Assembly: GCF_000982955.1 (NCBI RefSeq)
Contig: NZ_KQ058814.1
Span: 1 to 64,000 of the forward strand
Length of the DNA: 64,000 nt
Reading direction: 5' to 3'
Source: Micromonospora sp. HK10
GTDB taxonomy: Bacteria; Actinomycetota; Actinomycetes; Mycobacteriales; Micromonosporaceae
A program made the position numbers and the translations under genes. Below, piece by piece: positions 1-10,431 of the stretch. Numbering within the stretch: the stretch's first letter is position 1; every line of letters begins with the position of its first letter. The notes beneath the pieces were generated by a model. It was not told the origin of the DNA. It searched no databases and worked only from the letters and a program-made list of their open reading frames with translations.

Positions 1-198
1 GCGCGGCGCGGGCGGCGCCGCGGCGCGGGTGGCGCGGCGCGGTGTGGCGCGGTGTGGCGGCGAGGTTCGCGTGGTGCCGGGCGGCGGACGTCGCTCGGCA
101 CCGCGCCGCCCCGGCGGTCACCGCGACGGTTCGGGCCGGCGGACGGCGGCGGCTGTCGGATCGAGGACTTCCCCGTGCCGGCCCGGCCGTCGACACAC
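1..198. other. GC-only low-complexity leader, no gene seen
   Basis: The first 70 bases are almost pure G and C with short repeats of gcggcgcg and ggtgtggcg. No coding signal continues from the left edge and no ribosome binding site is present. The stretch ends at the leaderless promoter of the HAF-repeat gene. Confidence 0.5.
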
Positions 199-204
199 CA
201 GGCT
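199..204 (+). promoter_or_regulatory. Leaderless -10 box (CAGGCT) for the HAF gene
   Basis: CAGGCT ends 6 nt before the ATG at 211, so a transcript starting 7 nt downstream begins on the start codon. No Shine-Dalgarno sequence precedes the ATG. The same spacing recurs at about fifteen genes of this window. Confidence 0.6.
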
Positions 205-210
205 TACCGG

Positions 211-1296
211 ATGATGCGACGGATCGGGCCGCTCGCCTGCGCCCTGCTCATCACCATCCCGCTGCTCGCGGCGCCGGCGCAGGCCAGCGCGCGGAGGCTG
301 ACCGCGCGGGACATCCATCCGTCCGGCTGGATGTCCAGCGTCGCGTCCGAGGTGAACCGCCGCGGTGAGGTGATCATCACCGCGACGAACCAGATCGACT
401 CCGAGATCCAGCCGCCGCTCGGTTTCGTCTGGCGGGCCGGGCGGCACACCGTGCTCCGCCCGCTGCCCGGCGGCACCGGCACTTTGCCCCGCGACATCAA
501 CGAGCACGGCCTGGTGGTCGGGTTCTGCCAGTCCGTCGCGTACGCCGCGCGGCCGTGCCTCTGGTGGCAGGGCCGTCCCCGCGACCTCGGCACCTTGGAC
601 GAACGCGGCACCGGCACCGCGCTGGCGGTCAACGACCTGGGTGAGGTCGTCGGGGAGAACGAGACGTACATCCGGGGCGGCGAGACCCGCGCCTTCATCT
701 GGCGCCGGGGCGTGCTGACCGATCTGGGCGGCACCGGCAACCGCATTGCCGTCGGCATCAACAACCACGGCCAGGTGATCGGCGTGCACGACACCGGCGC
801 GGGCCAGCGCGGCTTCCTCTGGCAGCGGGGCGTCCTGACCGACCTGGGCACCCTCGGCGGCGCCGACTCGGTGCCGGCCGACCTCAACGAGCACGGGCAG
901 ATCGTGGGCACGAGCACCACGGCCGATGGCAGCAGGCACGCGTTCCTCTGGCAGGACGGCCGGATGACCGACCTGGGGCCCCCGTCCGGCGACAGCGGTG
1001 CGGTGGCGATCAACGATCGCGGCCAGGTCGTCGGCTGGACGAGCTCGCCGACCGCGGTCGGGTCCTTCAGCTGGCAGGGCGGCGTACGCACCAAGATCGA
1101 CGGGTACGTCGGCGACCTCAACGAGCGGGGCTGGATCGCCGGCACCAGCGCCGGGCAGCCACGGCGGGCCTTCCTGCTGCGCCACGGCCGTCTGGTCACT
1201 GGCGGTCCGGCGGAGGTGATCGCCCTGAACGACCGGGGGCTGCTGGTCGGCTGGAGAAACGTGCCGGCCGGCCAGCACGCGACCATCTGGCGGTGA
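211..1296 (+). CDS. Secreted HAF-repeat protein
   Basis: 361 residues. The N-terminus (MMRRIGPLACALLITIPLL, then AAPAQASA) is a Sec signal peptide with an AxA cleavage site near residue 27. The remainder is a chain of about seven repeats of roughly 45 residues, each with a core like AFLWQDGRMTDLG followed by a segment such as AVAINDRGQVVG; this is the extracellular HAF repeat pattern, probably a beta-propeller-like fold. No catalytic motif is visible and the function is unknown. The start at 211 is chosen because a signal peptide follows and a leaderless -10 box lies at the standard distance; the frame is open further upstream, but that part has no protein-like composition. Single gene, ended by a hairpin shared with the convergent neighbour. 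Confidence 0.82.
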   Translation: MMRRIGPLACALLITIPLLAAPAQASARRLTARDIHPSGWMSSVASEVNRRGEVIITATNQIDSEIQPPLGFVWRAGRHTVLRPLPGGTGTLPRDINEHGLVVGFCQSVAYAARPCLWWQGRPRDLGTLDERGTGTALAVNDLGEVVGENETYIRGGETRAFIWRRGVLTDLGGTGNRIAVGINNHGQVIGVHDTGAGQRGFLWQRGVLTDLGTLGGADSVPADLNEHGQIVGTSTTADGSRHAFLWQDGRMTDLGPPSGDSGAVAINDRGQVVGWTSSPTAVGSFSWQGGVRTKIDGYVGDLNERGWIAGTSAGQPRRAFLLRHGRLVTGGPAEVIALNDRGLLVGWRNVPAGQHATIWR

Positions 1297-1352
1297 CGGC
1301 GGGCCCGACCCGGCTCGGCCCGCACCGACCGGAACTCCGGCCCGGACGTGGA

Positions 1353-1377
1353 CAGGGCCCCCGAACCGGGGGCCCTG
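1353..1377. terminator. Bidirectional terminator hairpin
   Basis: CAGGGCCCCC, loop gaacc, GGGGGCCCTG form a perfect 10-bp stem between two convergent genes (stops at 1296 and 1514). There is no U-tract, as usual for actinobacterial terminators. Confidence 0.7.
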
Positions 1378-1513
1378 CCGATCACCGTCCCCCGCACCGG
1401 AGGTCGGCCACGATGGCGCCGGATCAGCCCGGCGCCGGTGCCGGCCGGGTACCCGCCGTCGCCGGCCCGCCGCGCCGTTGCGGCAGGTCGACCGGCCGGG
1501 GCGGCCGGACAAG

Positions 1514-2635
1514 TCAGGGCGCCCGGTGCGACCGGGCGGCCGCGTCGGCCTGCCGGGGCGGCATCCCGGGCGTGCTGGTGCAGGGCCGCCTGGACGTCAG
1601 GTCGGCCCGGCGGGCGGCCAGCGGCGCCGTCACGGTCAGCACGCCGCCGTCGCGCTGCACCGAGGTCGGCCGGTCCAGCCGGCGCACCGCGCGCAGCATC
1701 GGGGTGTTCTCGGCGTGCACGTGCACCTGCACGGCGGCGTAGCCGATCCGCTCGGCGTGTGCGACCAGCCTCCGCAGCAGCGCCGAGCCGAGACCCCGGC
1801 GCTGCCAGTCGTCCCGGACCAGCAACGCCACCTCTGCCTCGTCCCCCTCGCCGAGCAGGTTGGCCATCGCCACGACCGGCTCCGCCGCGCCGTCACCGGC
1901 CGTGGCGACCAGGGTCAGCCCGCCCGCCGGTGCCAGCAGCCGGCGCAGCCGGGCCGGCGACGGGCAGCCGGCGCCGCTGAGGTAGCGCCGCTGGCGGCTG
2001 CGCGCCGAGCATGATTCGTGCAGCTCGACCACGCCGGTCAGGTCGTCCGGGCCGGCCGGCCGGACCCGCACCTCGGCCCCGTCGGGCAGGACCAGGGTGA
2101 CCCGGTCGTCGTCCCGTCGGGCCACCGCCACGGCCAGCTCGACCAGGGCCTGGGCCCGGGCGTACTCGGCCGGGGTGAAGCTGGGCTCCCGGCGGCTCAG
2201 CTCGTACGACCCGCCGGACGGGTCGGGGAGCAGCATCCGGGTGGCGCCCACCCCGCCCGACGGGCCAGTCGTCGCGGCCCGCCAGGTGACGGTGTCGGCG
2301 CCGAGCAGGGCGCGCAACACCTCCCCGGTGGCGTCCGGATCCCGCACCAGCCGGCTGGCCAGGCCGAGCACCCGGGTGGGCTGGTCGACCAGCCCGCGCG
2401 CCTCGCTGCGCGCGATCCAGCAGTCCCGTCCCCGCCCGCGCTCCACGGCCGCCCGCAGGTCGGCCTCGGTGAGCTGGTCGGGGGCGTCGACCAGGAAGTC
2501 GTCGACCGCCCCCACCTCGGTGGTGTGCACCTGCACGGTGAGGATGTTGACCCCGCGCAGCGCGAGGCTCGCGGTGAGGACCGACAGGTACCCCGGCCGG
2601 TCGTCCACGGTGGCTCGGATCCGCCACAGCGCCAT
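1514..2635 (-). CDS. ACT-GNAT fusion, amino-acid-regulated protein acetyltransferase (AAPat type)
   Basis: 373 residues. Residues 1-75 are an ACT domain (DDRPGYLSVLTASLALRG, then VNILTVQVHTTEVG), a fold that usually binds free amino acids. Roughly residues 185-340 are a GNAT acetyltransferase domain with the acetyl-CoA motif QRRGLGSALLRRL. ACT-GNAT fusions are known in actinobacteria as protein lysine acetyltransferases controlled by amino acids; one was characterised in Micromonospora aurantiaca. They acetylate targets such as acyl-CoA/acetyl-CoA synthetases. The ATG at 2635 is preceded by AGGAAGGGAG; an open extension upstream was ignored. The last 30 or so residues are basic, Pro/Ser-rich and probably disordered. 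The neighbour at 2717-3421 carries a related ACT domain and may be functionally linked. Acetyltransferase call is firm; target and effector amino acid are not visible. Confidence 0.8.
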   Translation of the reverse strand: MALWRIRATVDDRPGYLSVLTASLALRGVNILTVQVHTTEVGAVDDFLVDAPDQLTEADLRAAVERGRGRDCWIARSEARGLVDQPTRVLGLASRLVRDPDATGEVLRALLGADTVTWRAATTGPSGGVGATRMLLPDPSGGSYELSRREPSFTPAEYARAQALVELAVAVARRDDDRVTLVLPDGAEVRVRPAGPDDLTGVVELHESCSARSRQRRYLSGAGCPSPARLRRLLAPAGGLTLVATAGDGAAEPVVAMANLLGEGDEAEVALLVRDDWQRRGLGSALLRRLVAHAERIGYAAVQVHVHAENTPMLRAVRRLDRPTSVQRDGGVLTVTAPLAARRADLTSRRPCTSTPGMPPRQADAAARSHRAP

Positions 2636-2716
2636 GGTTCGCTCCCTTCCTCGCCTCACGACCCTGCCGGGCGGCTGTTGCGGCCCCGTTGCCCGCCGGT
2701 GACGCCGCGGGACCGG

Positions 2717-3421
2717 TCAGGTGACCGTCGTCACGGGCGGGGCACCGACCAGGTCCAGCCGGTCGCCCAGGATCACCGCGCCGGCCCGGACCAGCTGGGC
2801 CAGCCGGTCCACCTCGGTGGAGTGGAACGCGGCGGCGGCCAGCGGGTCGCTGTGGTCACGCGCCACCACCAGCACCAGGCCGGCGCGGCCGAACGGCGCG
2901 ACCGCGTAGTGGTGCCCGTCCGGGCTGGTCATCGCCCGGGCCCGCAACGGCGTGACCTCCGGCAGGCGGGGTGGCACGGGCGCCCGCCAGCTGGCGTGCC
3001 CGATCGTGGCGTCGCCGGCTCCGCCGCTGCGCGACGCCCAGTCCAGCGGCACCACCGCGGCCACCGCCCAGTCGGCGGCGAGCAGCCCGGGCACCGCGTC
3101 GACCAGGGTGGCCACCCCGTCGGTCGGGTTCGCCGCCACCTGGGCGAGCAGCTCGGCGTCCTGCCCCGTGGTGGTCGGCGCGCCGATCGCCCGCCACACC
3201 CCGTCCACCCGGACGCCGGGGATCGCGGCCAGGCCGGCGAGGAGCCGCTCCACCCGCGCCGCGCCCGGCCAGACCACGGTGAAGTCGTCCACCGCCCGGC
3301 CGCCGAGCCGCTCCAGCACCACCACCTGGACGATGTCGGCGCCGGAGACGCCGAGTGTCCGGGCCACCTGCCCGAGCGTGCCGGGGCGGTCCGGCAGGGT
3401 CACCCGAACTCTCAGCAGCAT
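2717..3421 (-). CDS. ACT-domain regulatory protein
   Basis: 234 residues. Residues 1-75 form an ACT domain (VTLPDRPGTLGQVARTLGVS, and GGRAVDDFTVVWPG) clearly related to the N-terminus of the next gene downstream. The rest (about 90-234) is a single domain with hydrophobic strands such as WAVAAVVPLDW and AGLVLVVARDH, resembling a GAF-like sensor; no catalytic residues are recognisable. It precedes the ACT-GNAT acetyltransferase on the same strand with an 81-nt gap, so co-transcription is likely. It probably binds a small molecule, perhaps an amino acid, but its role is unknown. It is divergent from the APH-type kinase gene. Confidence 0.65.
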   Translation of the reverse strand: MLLRVRVTLPDRPGTLGQVARTLGVSGADIVQVVVLERLGGRAVDDFTVVWPGAARVERLLAGLAAIPGVRVDGVWRAIGAPTTTGQDAELLAQVAANPTDGVATLVDAVPGLLAADWAVAAVVPLDWASRSGGAGDATIGHASWRAPVPPRLPEVTPLRARAMTSPDGHHYAVAPFGRAGLVLVVARDHSDPLAAAAFHSTEVDRLAQLVRAGAVILGDRLDLVGAPPVTTVT

Positions 3422-3533
3422 GTCTGGTCCCTCCGCTCGGCGGGCCGGCCGTCGTGCCGGCAGGCTGGCCCCAGCCTGCCCGGTGGCCGTTTCGCCCCTG
3501 TTGCCGCGCCATGTCTGCCCGGAAAATCCGACC

Positions 3534-3562
3534 TTGACAAGAAAGCTGAGCTGCCATCAACT
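3534..3562 (+). promoter_or_regulatory. Promoter TTGACA-N17-TCAACT, leaderless
   Basis: TTGACA at 3534-3539 is a perfect -35 box; 17 nt later TCAACT (3557-3562) is a weak -10 ending 6 nt before the ATG at 3569. No ribosome binding site precedes the ATG, so transcription probably starts on it. Confidence 0.55.
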
Positions 3563-3568
3563 ATCCGG

Positions 3569-4645
3569 ATGACCGATCCGGCCGTCGACGCACCTCCGGA
3601 CCCGGCCGGTCCGGCCCCGCGCGGGCTCGACCTCGACCGGCTGCGCGCGTACCTGGCGACCCACCGGCCCGAGCTGGCCGCCGCGCCACTGTCGGCGCGG
3701 CTGATCGCCGGCGGCAAGTCCAACCTGACGTACCTGCTGCGCTGCGGCGACCGGGCGGTGGTGCTGCGCCGGCCGCCGCTCGGGCACGTGCTGGCCACCG
3801 CGCACGACATGGCCCGGGAGCACCGGGTCATCTCCGCGCTCGCCCCGACCGACGTGCCGGTCCCCGAGGCGCTGCTGCTCTGCGCCGACGCCGAGGTGAT
3901 CGGCGCGCCGTTCTACCTGATGGAAAAGGTCGACGGCGAGGTCTACCGGAGCCGGTCGCAGACCGACCCGCTGACCGCGGCCCAGCGGCGTGCGCTGGCC
4001 ATGACGATGATGGACACCCTCGCCGCGCTGCACCTGGTCGAGCCGGCCGCCGTCGGGCTGGCCGACTTCGGCCGTCCGGATGGCTACCTGGCCCGGCAGG
4101 TCCGCCGCTGGGCCGGGCAGCTCGACCGGTCCCGCAGCCGGCCGCTGCCCGGCATCGACGAGCTGCGCGACGCGCTGGCCGGCAGCGTGCCGGAAGGGGC
4201 CAACGCCGGGCGGATCGTGCACGGCGACTACCGGCTGGACAACCTGCTCGCCTCGGTCGAGCCGGTCTCGGTGCGGGCGGTGCTCGACTGGGAGATGGCC
4301 ACCCTCGGCGATCCCCTGGCCGACCTGGGGCTGCTGCTCACCTACTGGAGCGTGCTCGGCGACAGCGAGCTGACCGAGGGCAACCCGGTGGCCGACGGCA
4401 TCGGGCCCCGCGCCGGTTTCCCCAGCGGCGCCGAGCTGATCGACCGGTACGCCGGCCGCAGCGACGTCGACGTCGGCCCGCTGCACTGGCACGTGGCGCT
4501 CGGCTGTTTCAAGCTCGCGGTGATCTGCGAGGGCATCCACTACCGGCACACCCTCGGGCAGACGCTCGGCGGGGGCTTCGACCGGATCGGTGACATGGTC
4601 GCGCCGCTGGTCGAGCACGGTCTGCACGCGGTCAGGGAGAGATGA
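3569..4645 (+). CDS. APH-family phosphotransferase paired with acyl-CoA dehydrogenase
   Basis: 358 residues of the aminoglycoside-phosphotransferase/choline-kinase fold. Visible motifs are the glycine-rich loop [11 protein letters not shown] (about residues 48-58), the catalytic loop HGDYRLDN (about 220) and the metal-binding [10 protein letters not shown] (about 240). The family is common beside acyl-CoA dehydrogenase genes and is fused to one in animal ACAD10 and ACAD11, where the kinase is reported to phosphorylate 4-hydroxyacyl-CoA; bacterial LvaA acts similarly on 4-hydroxyvaleryl-CoA. A hydroxyacyl-CoA kinase is therefore more likely than antibiotic resistance. Its stop overlaps the start of the dehydrogenase gene (ATGATG, 4 nt), so the two are translationally coupled. 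No Shine-Dalgarno sequence; the start follows a leaderless promoter. Confidence 0.78.
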   Translation: MTDPAVDAPPDPAGPAPRGLDLDRLRAYLATHRPELAAAPLSARLIAGGKSNLTYLLRCGDRAVVLRRPPLGHVLATAHDMAREHRVISALAPTDVPVPEALLLCADAEVIGAPFYLMEKVDGEVYRSRSQTDPLTAAQRRALAMTMMDTLAALHLVEPAAVGLADFGRPDGYLARQVRRWAGQLDRSRSRPLPGIDELRDALAGSVPEGANAGRIVHGDYRLDNLLASVEPVSVRAVLDWEMATLGDPLADLGLLLTYWSVLGDSELTEGNPVADGIGPRAGFPSGAELIDRYAGRSDVDVGPLHWHVALGCFKLAVICEGIHYRHTLGQTLGGGFDRIGDMVAPLVEHGLHAVRER

Positions 4646-5856
4646 TGGACTTCGCGTACGACGCCCGGACGGTCGAGCTGCGTGAACGGCTGACGGCGTT
4701 CCTCACCGAGTGCGTCTACCCGGCGGAGCCGGTGCACGCCGAGCAGGTGGCCGCGACCGGCGACCCGTGGGCCCGTCCGGCGGTGCTGGACGAGCTGAAG
4801 GCCGAGGCCCGCGCCCGGGGCCTGTGGAACCTGTTCCTGCCCGACCCGCGCTACGGCGCCGGCCTGACCAACCTCCAGTACGCCCCGCTCGCCGAGCTGA
4901 CCGGCCGCAGCCCGCACCTGGCTCCGGAGGCGCTCAACTGCGCCGCACCGGACACCGGCAACATGGAGCTGCTGGCCGAGTTCGGTTCCGAGGCGCAGCG
5001 GGACCGCTGGCTCAAGCCGCTGCTGGACGGCGAGATCCGCTCCGCCTTCTGCATGACCGAGCCGGAGGTGGCCTCCTCCGACGCCACCAACATCGCCACC
5101 CGGATCACCCGGGACGGCGACTCGTACGTGATCAACGGCCGTAAGTGGTGGTCGTCCGGCGCGATGGACCCGCGCTGCGAGATCTTCATCGTGATGGGCA
5201 AGACCGACCCGACGGCCGACCGGCACCGCCAGCAGAGCATGATCCTGGTCCCCCGGGACACCCCGGGCGTGACGGTACGCCGCGGCATGACGGTGTTCGG
5301 CTACAGCGACGCCGCGCACGGCGGGCACGCCGAGATCGATTTCACCGACGTCCGGGTGCCGGCGGAGCACCTGGTCGGTGCCGAGGGCACCGGTTTCGCC
5401 ATCGCCCAGGCGCGGCTCGGCCCGGGCCGGATCCACCACTGCATGCGGCTGATCGGCATGGCCGAGCGGGCCCTGGAGCTGCTCTGCCAGCGGGCCCTGG
5501 CCCGGGTGGCGTTCGGCCGGCCCCTGGCCGAGCAGGGCGTGGTGCGGGAGTGGATCGCCGAGGCCCGGGTCCGCATCGAGCAGGCCCGGCTGCTGGTGCT
5601 CAAGACCGCCTGGCTGATGGACACGGTGGGCAACAAGGGCGCACACACCGAGATCCAGGCCATCAAGATCGCCACCCCGGCGATGGCCGAGTGGGTGATC
5701 GACAAGGCGATCCAGGCGCACGGCGGCGCCGGGGTCAGCCAGGACACCCCGCTGGCCGCCCTCTGGGCCCAAACCCGCACCCTGCGGCTCGCCGACGGCC
5801 CCGACGAGGTGCACAAGGCCTCGCTGGCCAAGCGCGAGCTGCGCCGGTGGGCCTGA
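4642..5856 (+). CDS. Acyl-CoA dehydrogenase (ACAD11-like partner)
   Basis: 404 residues, the normal length for a soluble FAD-dependent acyl-CoA dehydrogenase. Typical segments are [16 protein letters not shown] (FAD/substrate loop, about 135-150), [12 protein letters not shown] (about 165-176), and the C-terminal helical domain with [14 protein letters not shown] and [15 protein letters not shown] (about 360). It would oxidise an acyl-CoA in the cytoplasm and pass electrons to ETF. Together with the coupled upstream kinase it may handle hydroxylated acyl-CoAs, with phosphorylation making the hydroxyl a leaving group. An ATG at 4645 is an equally possible start. The convergent cebR stop is 14 nt away with no clear terminator between them. 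Confidence 0.87.
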   Translation: MMDFAYDARTVELRERLTAFLTECVYPAEPVHAEQVAATGDPWARPAVLDELKAEARARGLWNLFLPDPRYGAGLTNLQYAPLAELTGRSPHLAPEALNCAAPDTGNMELLAEFGSEAQRDRWLKPLLDGEIRSAFCMTEPEVASSDATNIATRITRDGDSYVINGRKWWSSGAMDPRCEIFIVMGKTDPTADRHRQQSMILVPRDTPGVTVRRGMTVFGYSDAAHGGHAEIDFTDVRVPAEHLVGAEGTGFAIAQARLGPGRIHHCMRLIGMAERALELLCQRALARVAFGRPLAEQGVVREWIAEARVRIEQARLLVLKTAWLMDTVGNKGAHTEIQAIKIATPAMAEWVIDKAIQAHGGAGVSQDTPLAALWAQTRTLRLADGPDEVHKASLAKRELRRWA

Positions 5857-5870
5857 CCGCGCCGCCGCCC

Positions 5871-6917
5871 TCAGGCGGAGGCGCGGTGGACCAGTTTGGT
5901 GTCCAGCAGGACGTGCGGGCTGGGCAACTCGTCGCCCCGGATCCGGGAGACCAGCAGGCGGGCCATCTGCCGGCCCATCTCCTCCACCGGCTGGAAGACC
6001 GTGGTCAGCGGCGGCTCGGCCTGCCGGGCGATCGGAGCGTCCTCGAAGCCGACCACCGCGACGTCCTCGGGCACCCGGCGGCCGGCCTCGCGCAGCGCGC
6101 GCAGCGCGCCGACGGCCATCAGGTCGGAGGCGACGAACACGGCGTCCAACTCCGGGCAGACCTCCAGCAGCCGGCGCATGCAGGCGGTGCCGCTGCCCTC
6201 GCTGAAGTCGCCGTACGCGATCATGTCCGGGTTGACCCGGCCGCCCGCGGCCCGGACGGCCTCCTTGTAGCCGGAGAGCCGGGCCAGGCCGGCGCCCATG
6301 TCCTGGGTGCCGGCGATGGTGGCCACCCGGCGCCGGCCCCGGGCGAAGAGATGCTCCACCGCCTGCCGGGCGCCACCGACGTTGTCCACGTCCACGAACC
6401 AGGCCGGCTGGGCATTCGGGTGCAGCATCCGGGCCGGCCGGCCGCCGAGCACGGTGGGCAGGCCGCGCTCCTCGAGCAGGGTGGGCAGCGGGTCGGCGTC
6501 GTGCAGCGAGAGCAGCAGGACGCCGTCCACGTGCTGGTTGGTCAGGTGGTGCTCGACCCGTTCCCGCTCGATCTGGGACTGCGCCATGGCCAACCAGAGC
6601 TGCATCGGGGTCTCCAGCAGCGCGGAGCTGACGCCCCGGACGATGCCGGCGAAGAACGGCTCGGTGAAGACCCGCTCCCCGGACTCGGAGACCACCAGGG
6701 CCACCGAGTCGGTCCGTTGCGTCACCAGCGCCCGGGCGGCGCGGTTGGGCACGTACCCCAGCTCGGCGATAGCCTGCTGGACGGCGGCCCGGGCCTCCGG
6801 GCTGACCTGGGGCGAGCCGTTGACCACGCGGGAGACCGTGCCCCGACCGACGCCCGCGCGAGCGGCGACCGCGTCGAGGGTCGGGCGCCCGAGTGACCGC
6901 GTGCGTTGCGTTGTCAT
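5871..6917 (-). CDS. cebR: LacI-family repressor of the cellobiose operon (CebR-like)
   Basis: 348 residues. The N-terminal helix-turn-helix and hinge (TLDAVAARAGVGRGTVSRV, then NRAARALVTQRT) are typical LacI; residues 65-340 form a periplasmic-binding-protein-like effector domain. It is the last gene of the cebEFG-bglC cluster, and the cluster promoter carries two near-perfect copies of the CebR operator TGGGAGCGCTCCCA known from Streptomyces, where cellobiose releases the repressor. In Streptomyces cebR lies upstream of cebE, whereas here it is at the 3' end, so it is probably autoregulated through the operon promoter. The ATG at 6917 is preceded by CGGAGGAG; an in-frame upstream extension lacks a ribosome binding site. 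Confidence 0.85.
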   Translation of the reverse strand: MTTQRTRSLGRPTLDAVAARAGVGRGTVSRVVNGSPQVSPEARAAVQQAIAELGYVPNRAARALVTQRTDSVALVVSESGERVFTEPFFAGIVRGVSSALLETPMQLWLAMAQSQIERERVEHHLTNQHVDGVLLLSLHDADPLPTLLEERGLPTVLGGRPARMLHPNAQPAWFVDVDNVGGARQAVEHLFARGRRRVATIAGTQDMGAGLARLSGYKEAVRAAGGRVNPDMIAYGDFSEGSGTACMRRLLEVCPELDAVFVASDLMAVGALRALREAGRRVPEDVAVVGFEDAPIARQAEPPLTTVFQPVEEMGRQMARLLVSRIRGDELPSPHVLLDTKLVHRASA

Positions 6918-6942
6918 CTGTGCTCCTCCGACCTCGGGCGGA

Positions 6943-6972
6943 CCCGGCACCTGTTGAGGCGTCGGTGCCGGG
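6943..6972 (-). terminator. Hairpin between bglC and cebR
   Basis: CCCGGCACC and GGTGCCGGG pair perfectly (9 bp) around a 12-nt loop in the 79-nt gap between bglC and cebR. It may partly terminate or process the operon transcript so that cebR is made in smaller amounts. No U-tract. Confidence 0.45.
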
Positions 6973-6996
6973 CCGCCCGTTACTGGCTGGCCCAGC

Positions 6997-8429
<1,433 letters not shown>

Positions 8430-8433
<4 letters not shown>

Positions 8434-9326
8434 GACTTGACGGCGCCTTCCATGATGCCGCCGATGATCTGGCGGCCGAAGATAACGAACACGACGAACA
8501 GGGGCAGGGTCGCGATCAACGTACCGGCGAAGATCTGCGAGTTGTCGGCGAAGTAGGCGGTGTTGAGGCTGCGCAGGGAGATCTGGACGGTCGGGTTTGA
8601 CGGGTCGGCCAGCACCACGAACGGCCAGAAGAACTGGTTCCACTGTTCCATGAAGGTGAGCAGGCCGAGCACGGCGGCGGCCGGGCGCAGCGCGGGCACC
8701 ACCACGTGCCAGTACACCTTCCAGGTCGAGCAGCCGTCCACCCGGGCGGCTTCGATCAACTCGTTCGGTACCGCCTGCTCGGCGTACTGGCGCATCATGA
8801 AGATCCCGAAGCCGCCGATGAGGAACGGCACGGTCACCGAGGGCATGGTGTTCAGCCAGTCGAGCTTCGCCATCAGGATGTAGAGCGGGAGCACGCCGAG
8901 CTGGATCGGCACCATCATCGAGGCCAGGATGATCAGCAGCAGCGCGTTCTTGCCCCGGAAGCGGAGCTTGGCGAACGCGAAGCCGGCCAGCGAGCCGAAG
9001 AACACCGTGGCCACCGTGATGGTCCCGGAGACCAGGAACGAGTTCATCAGGCCTTTGACGATGTTGGCGTCGCCGTTGTCGAGCACCCGCTGGATGTTCT
9101 CGCCGAGCTTGCCGCCGGGCAGGAACGGCGGCGGCCAGGCGTTCGCCGCGTCGTTGGTGCGCGAGGCGATCACGATCATCCAGTAGAACGGGAACAGCGA
9201 CAGGAGCACACCGAGGACCAGGCCGAACCAGGTGAGCGGGCTGGCCTTCCAGAGCCGCTCGGCCTGGCGGCTGGTGGGAGCCGGCGCCGCCGGCCGGGCG
9301 GGCGGGCGGAGCGTGGTGGTCGTCAT
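8430..9326 (-). CDS. cebG: Cello-oligosaccharide ABC permease CebG
   Basis: 298 residues with six transmembrane helices, the first being [20 protein letters not shown]. The EAA loop that docks the ATPase reads [20 protein letters not shown] (about residues 190-210). MalG-type inner-membrane permease, pairing with CebF. No ATPase gene is in the operon; as in Streptomyces a shared MsiK-type ATPase encoded elsewhere is expected. AGGTGA precedes the ATG, and the gap to cebF is 9 nt. Confidence 0.9.
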
Positions 9327-9335
9327 CTCGTCACC

Positions 9336-10310
9336 TCACTTGTCGGAGCTGATGCGGCGGGCGAGCAGGTAGTTCACCAGCGACATCAGCGCGATCAGCA
9401 CGAAGAGCACGAGCGCGACCGCGCCGGCGTAACCCCACCGGAAACGCTGGTTCATCACGTCGAGCAGGTACATCGTGATGGTCTGGAACTGGCCCTCCGA
9501 GCCGCCGGAGAGGCCACCCGCGCCGCTGGTGAACAGCAGCGGCTCGGTGAAGAGCTGCAACCCGCCGATGGTGGAGATGATCAGAGTGAAGATGATCGTC
9601 GGGCGCAGCTGCGGGATGGTGATCGACCAGAACTGCCGGCGGCGGGTGGCGCCGTCCAGCGCCGCCGCCTCGTACATGTCCTTGCTGATGGACTGCATGG
9701 CGGCCAGGTAGATCAGGGCGTTGTAGCCGACCCAGCGCCAGTCGACCATGGTCGAGATGGCGAACCAGGAGGCGTAACGGTTCGCCCGCCAGTCGATCGG
9801 GTCGAGCCCGATGCCGTCGAGAAGCCAGTTGACCAGGCCGAAGTCCTTGGCGTAGATCATCGAGAAGATCAGCGCCACCACGGCGGTCGAGGTGATGATC
9901 GGCATGGCGATCGCCATCCGGAAGAACGTCTGCGCCCGCAGCCGCCGGTTGAGCGCGTTCGCCAGCAGCAGCGCCAGCATCAGCTGGGGCACCGTGGAGA
10001 GCACGAACATGCCGAACGTGTTGACCACCGCGTTCCAGAACTGCGGGTCGTTGGTGAACAGCTCGACGAAGTTGTCCAGGCCGACGAAGGAGATCGTCGA
10101 GTTGAGCGGCGAGCGGTCGGTCAGCGCGATCCAGACCGTGTAGGCGATGGGGTACGCGCTGAAGACCGCGAAGATCACGAAGAACGGCAGGACGTACAGG
10201 TACGGCGAGAACTTCAGGTCGAGCCGGTTGAACGAGGCGCGACGGGGCTGTGCGTGGCGGGCGGCGCGGTTGCGGTCGGACGGCGCCGCACGGTGCAGAT
10301 CGAGGCTCAT
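9336..10310 (-). CDS. cebF: Cello-oligosaccharide ABC permease CebF
   Basis: 324 residues, MalF-type permease with six helices beginning at YLYVLPFFVIFAVFSAYPIA (about residue 33). The EAA motif is EAAALDGATRRRQFWSITIP (about 215-235). It partners CebG and receives sugar from the lipoprotein CebE. The ATG at 10310 is preceded by GAGGAGAAGGA. A 121-nt spacer containing a strong hairpin separates it from cebE, which probably sets different levels of binding protein and permease. Confidence 0.9.
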   Translation of the reverse strand: MSLDLHRAAPSDRNRAARHAQPRRASFNRLDLKFSPYLYVLPFFVIFAVFSAYPIAYTVWIALTDRSPLNSTISFVGLDNFVELFTNDPQFWNAVVNTFGMFVLSTVPQLMLALLLANALNRRLRAQTFFRMAIAMPIITSTAVVALIFSMIYAKDFGLVNWLLDGIGLDPIDWRANRYASWFAISTMVDWRWVGYNALIYLAAMQSISKDMYEAAALDGATRRRQFWSITIPQLRPTIIFTLIISTIGGLQLFTEPLLFTSGAGGLSGGSEGQFQTITMYLLDVMNQRFRWGYAGAVALVLFVLIALMSLVNYLLARRISSDK

Positions 10311-10377
10311 GGGAGGTCCTTCTCCTCGGCCGGCGTCACCCGCCCACAAACGGGCGACACCGGAAGTGGGCACCGCA

Positions 10378-10412
10378 GGTGGCGCCGACCTCCTTGCGGG
10401 GTCGACGCCACC
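10378..10412 (-). terminator. Intercistronic stem-loop between cebE and cebF
   Basis: A 13-bp stem with one G-T pair (GGTGGCGCCGACC against GGTCGACGCCACC) around a 9-nt loop. It lies just after cebE, the classical place for a stem-loop that protects binding-protein mRNA or attenuates read-through into the permease genes. Confidence 0.55.
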
Positions 10413-10431
10413 CACGGATGGCCGGGCCGGG

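Noticed and set aside
2018..3568. Long open frame joined to the front of the phosphotransferase gene, and similar long antisense frames elsewhere (for example within sbcC, fadB and the permeases)
   Set aside because: High GC gives few stop codons in all frames. These translate to Arg/Gly/Pro/His-rich sequence without domains and lie opposite genes with clear families.
3569..4645. Aminoglycoside resistance gene
   Set aside because: The APH fold is present, but translational coupling to an acyl-CoA dehydrogenase and the known fused relatives point to acyl-CoA metabolism.
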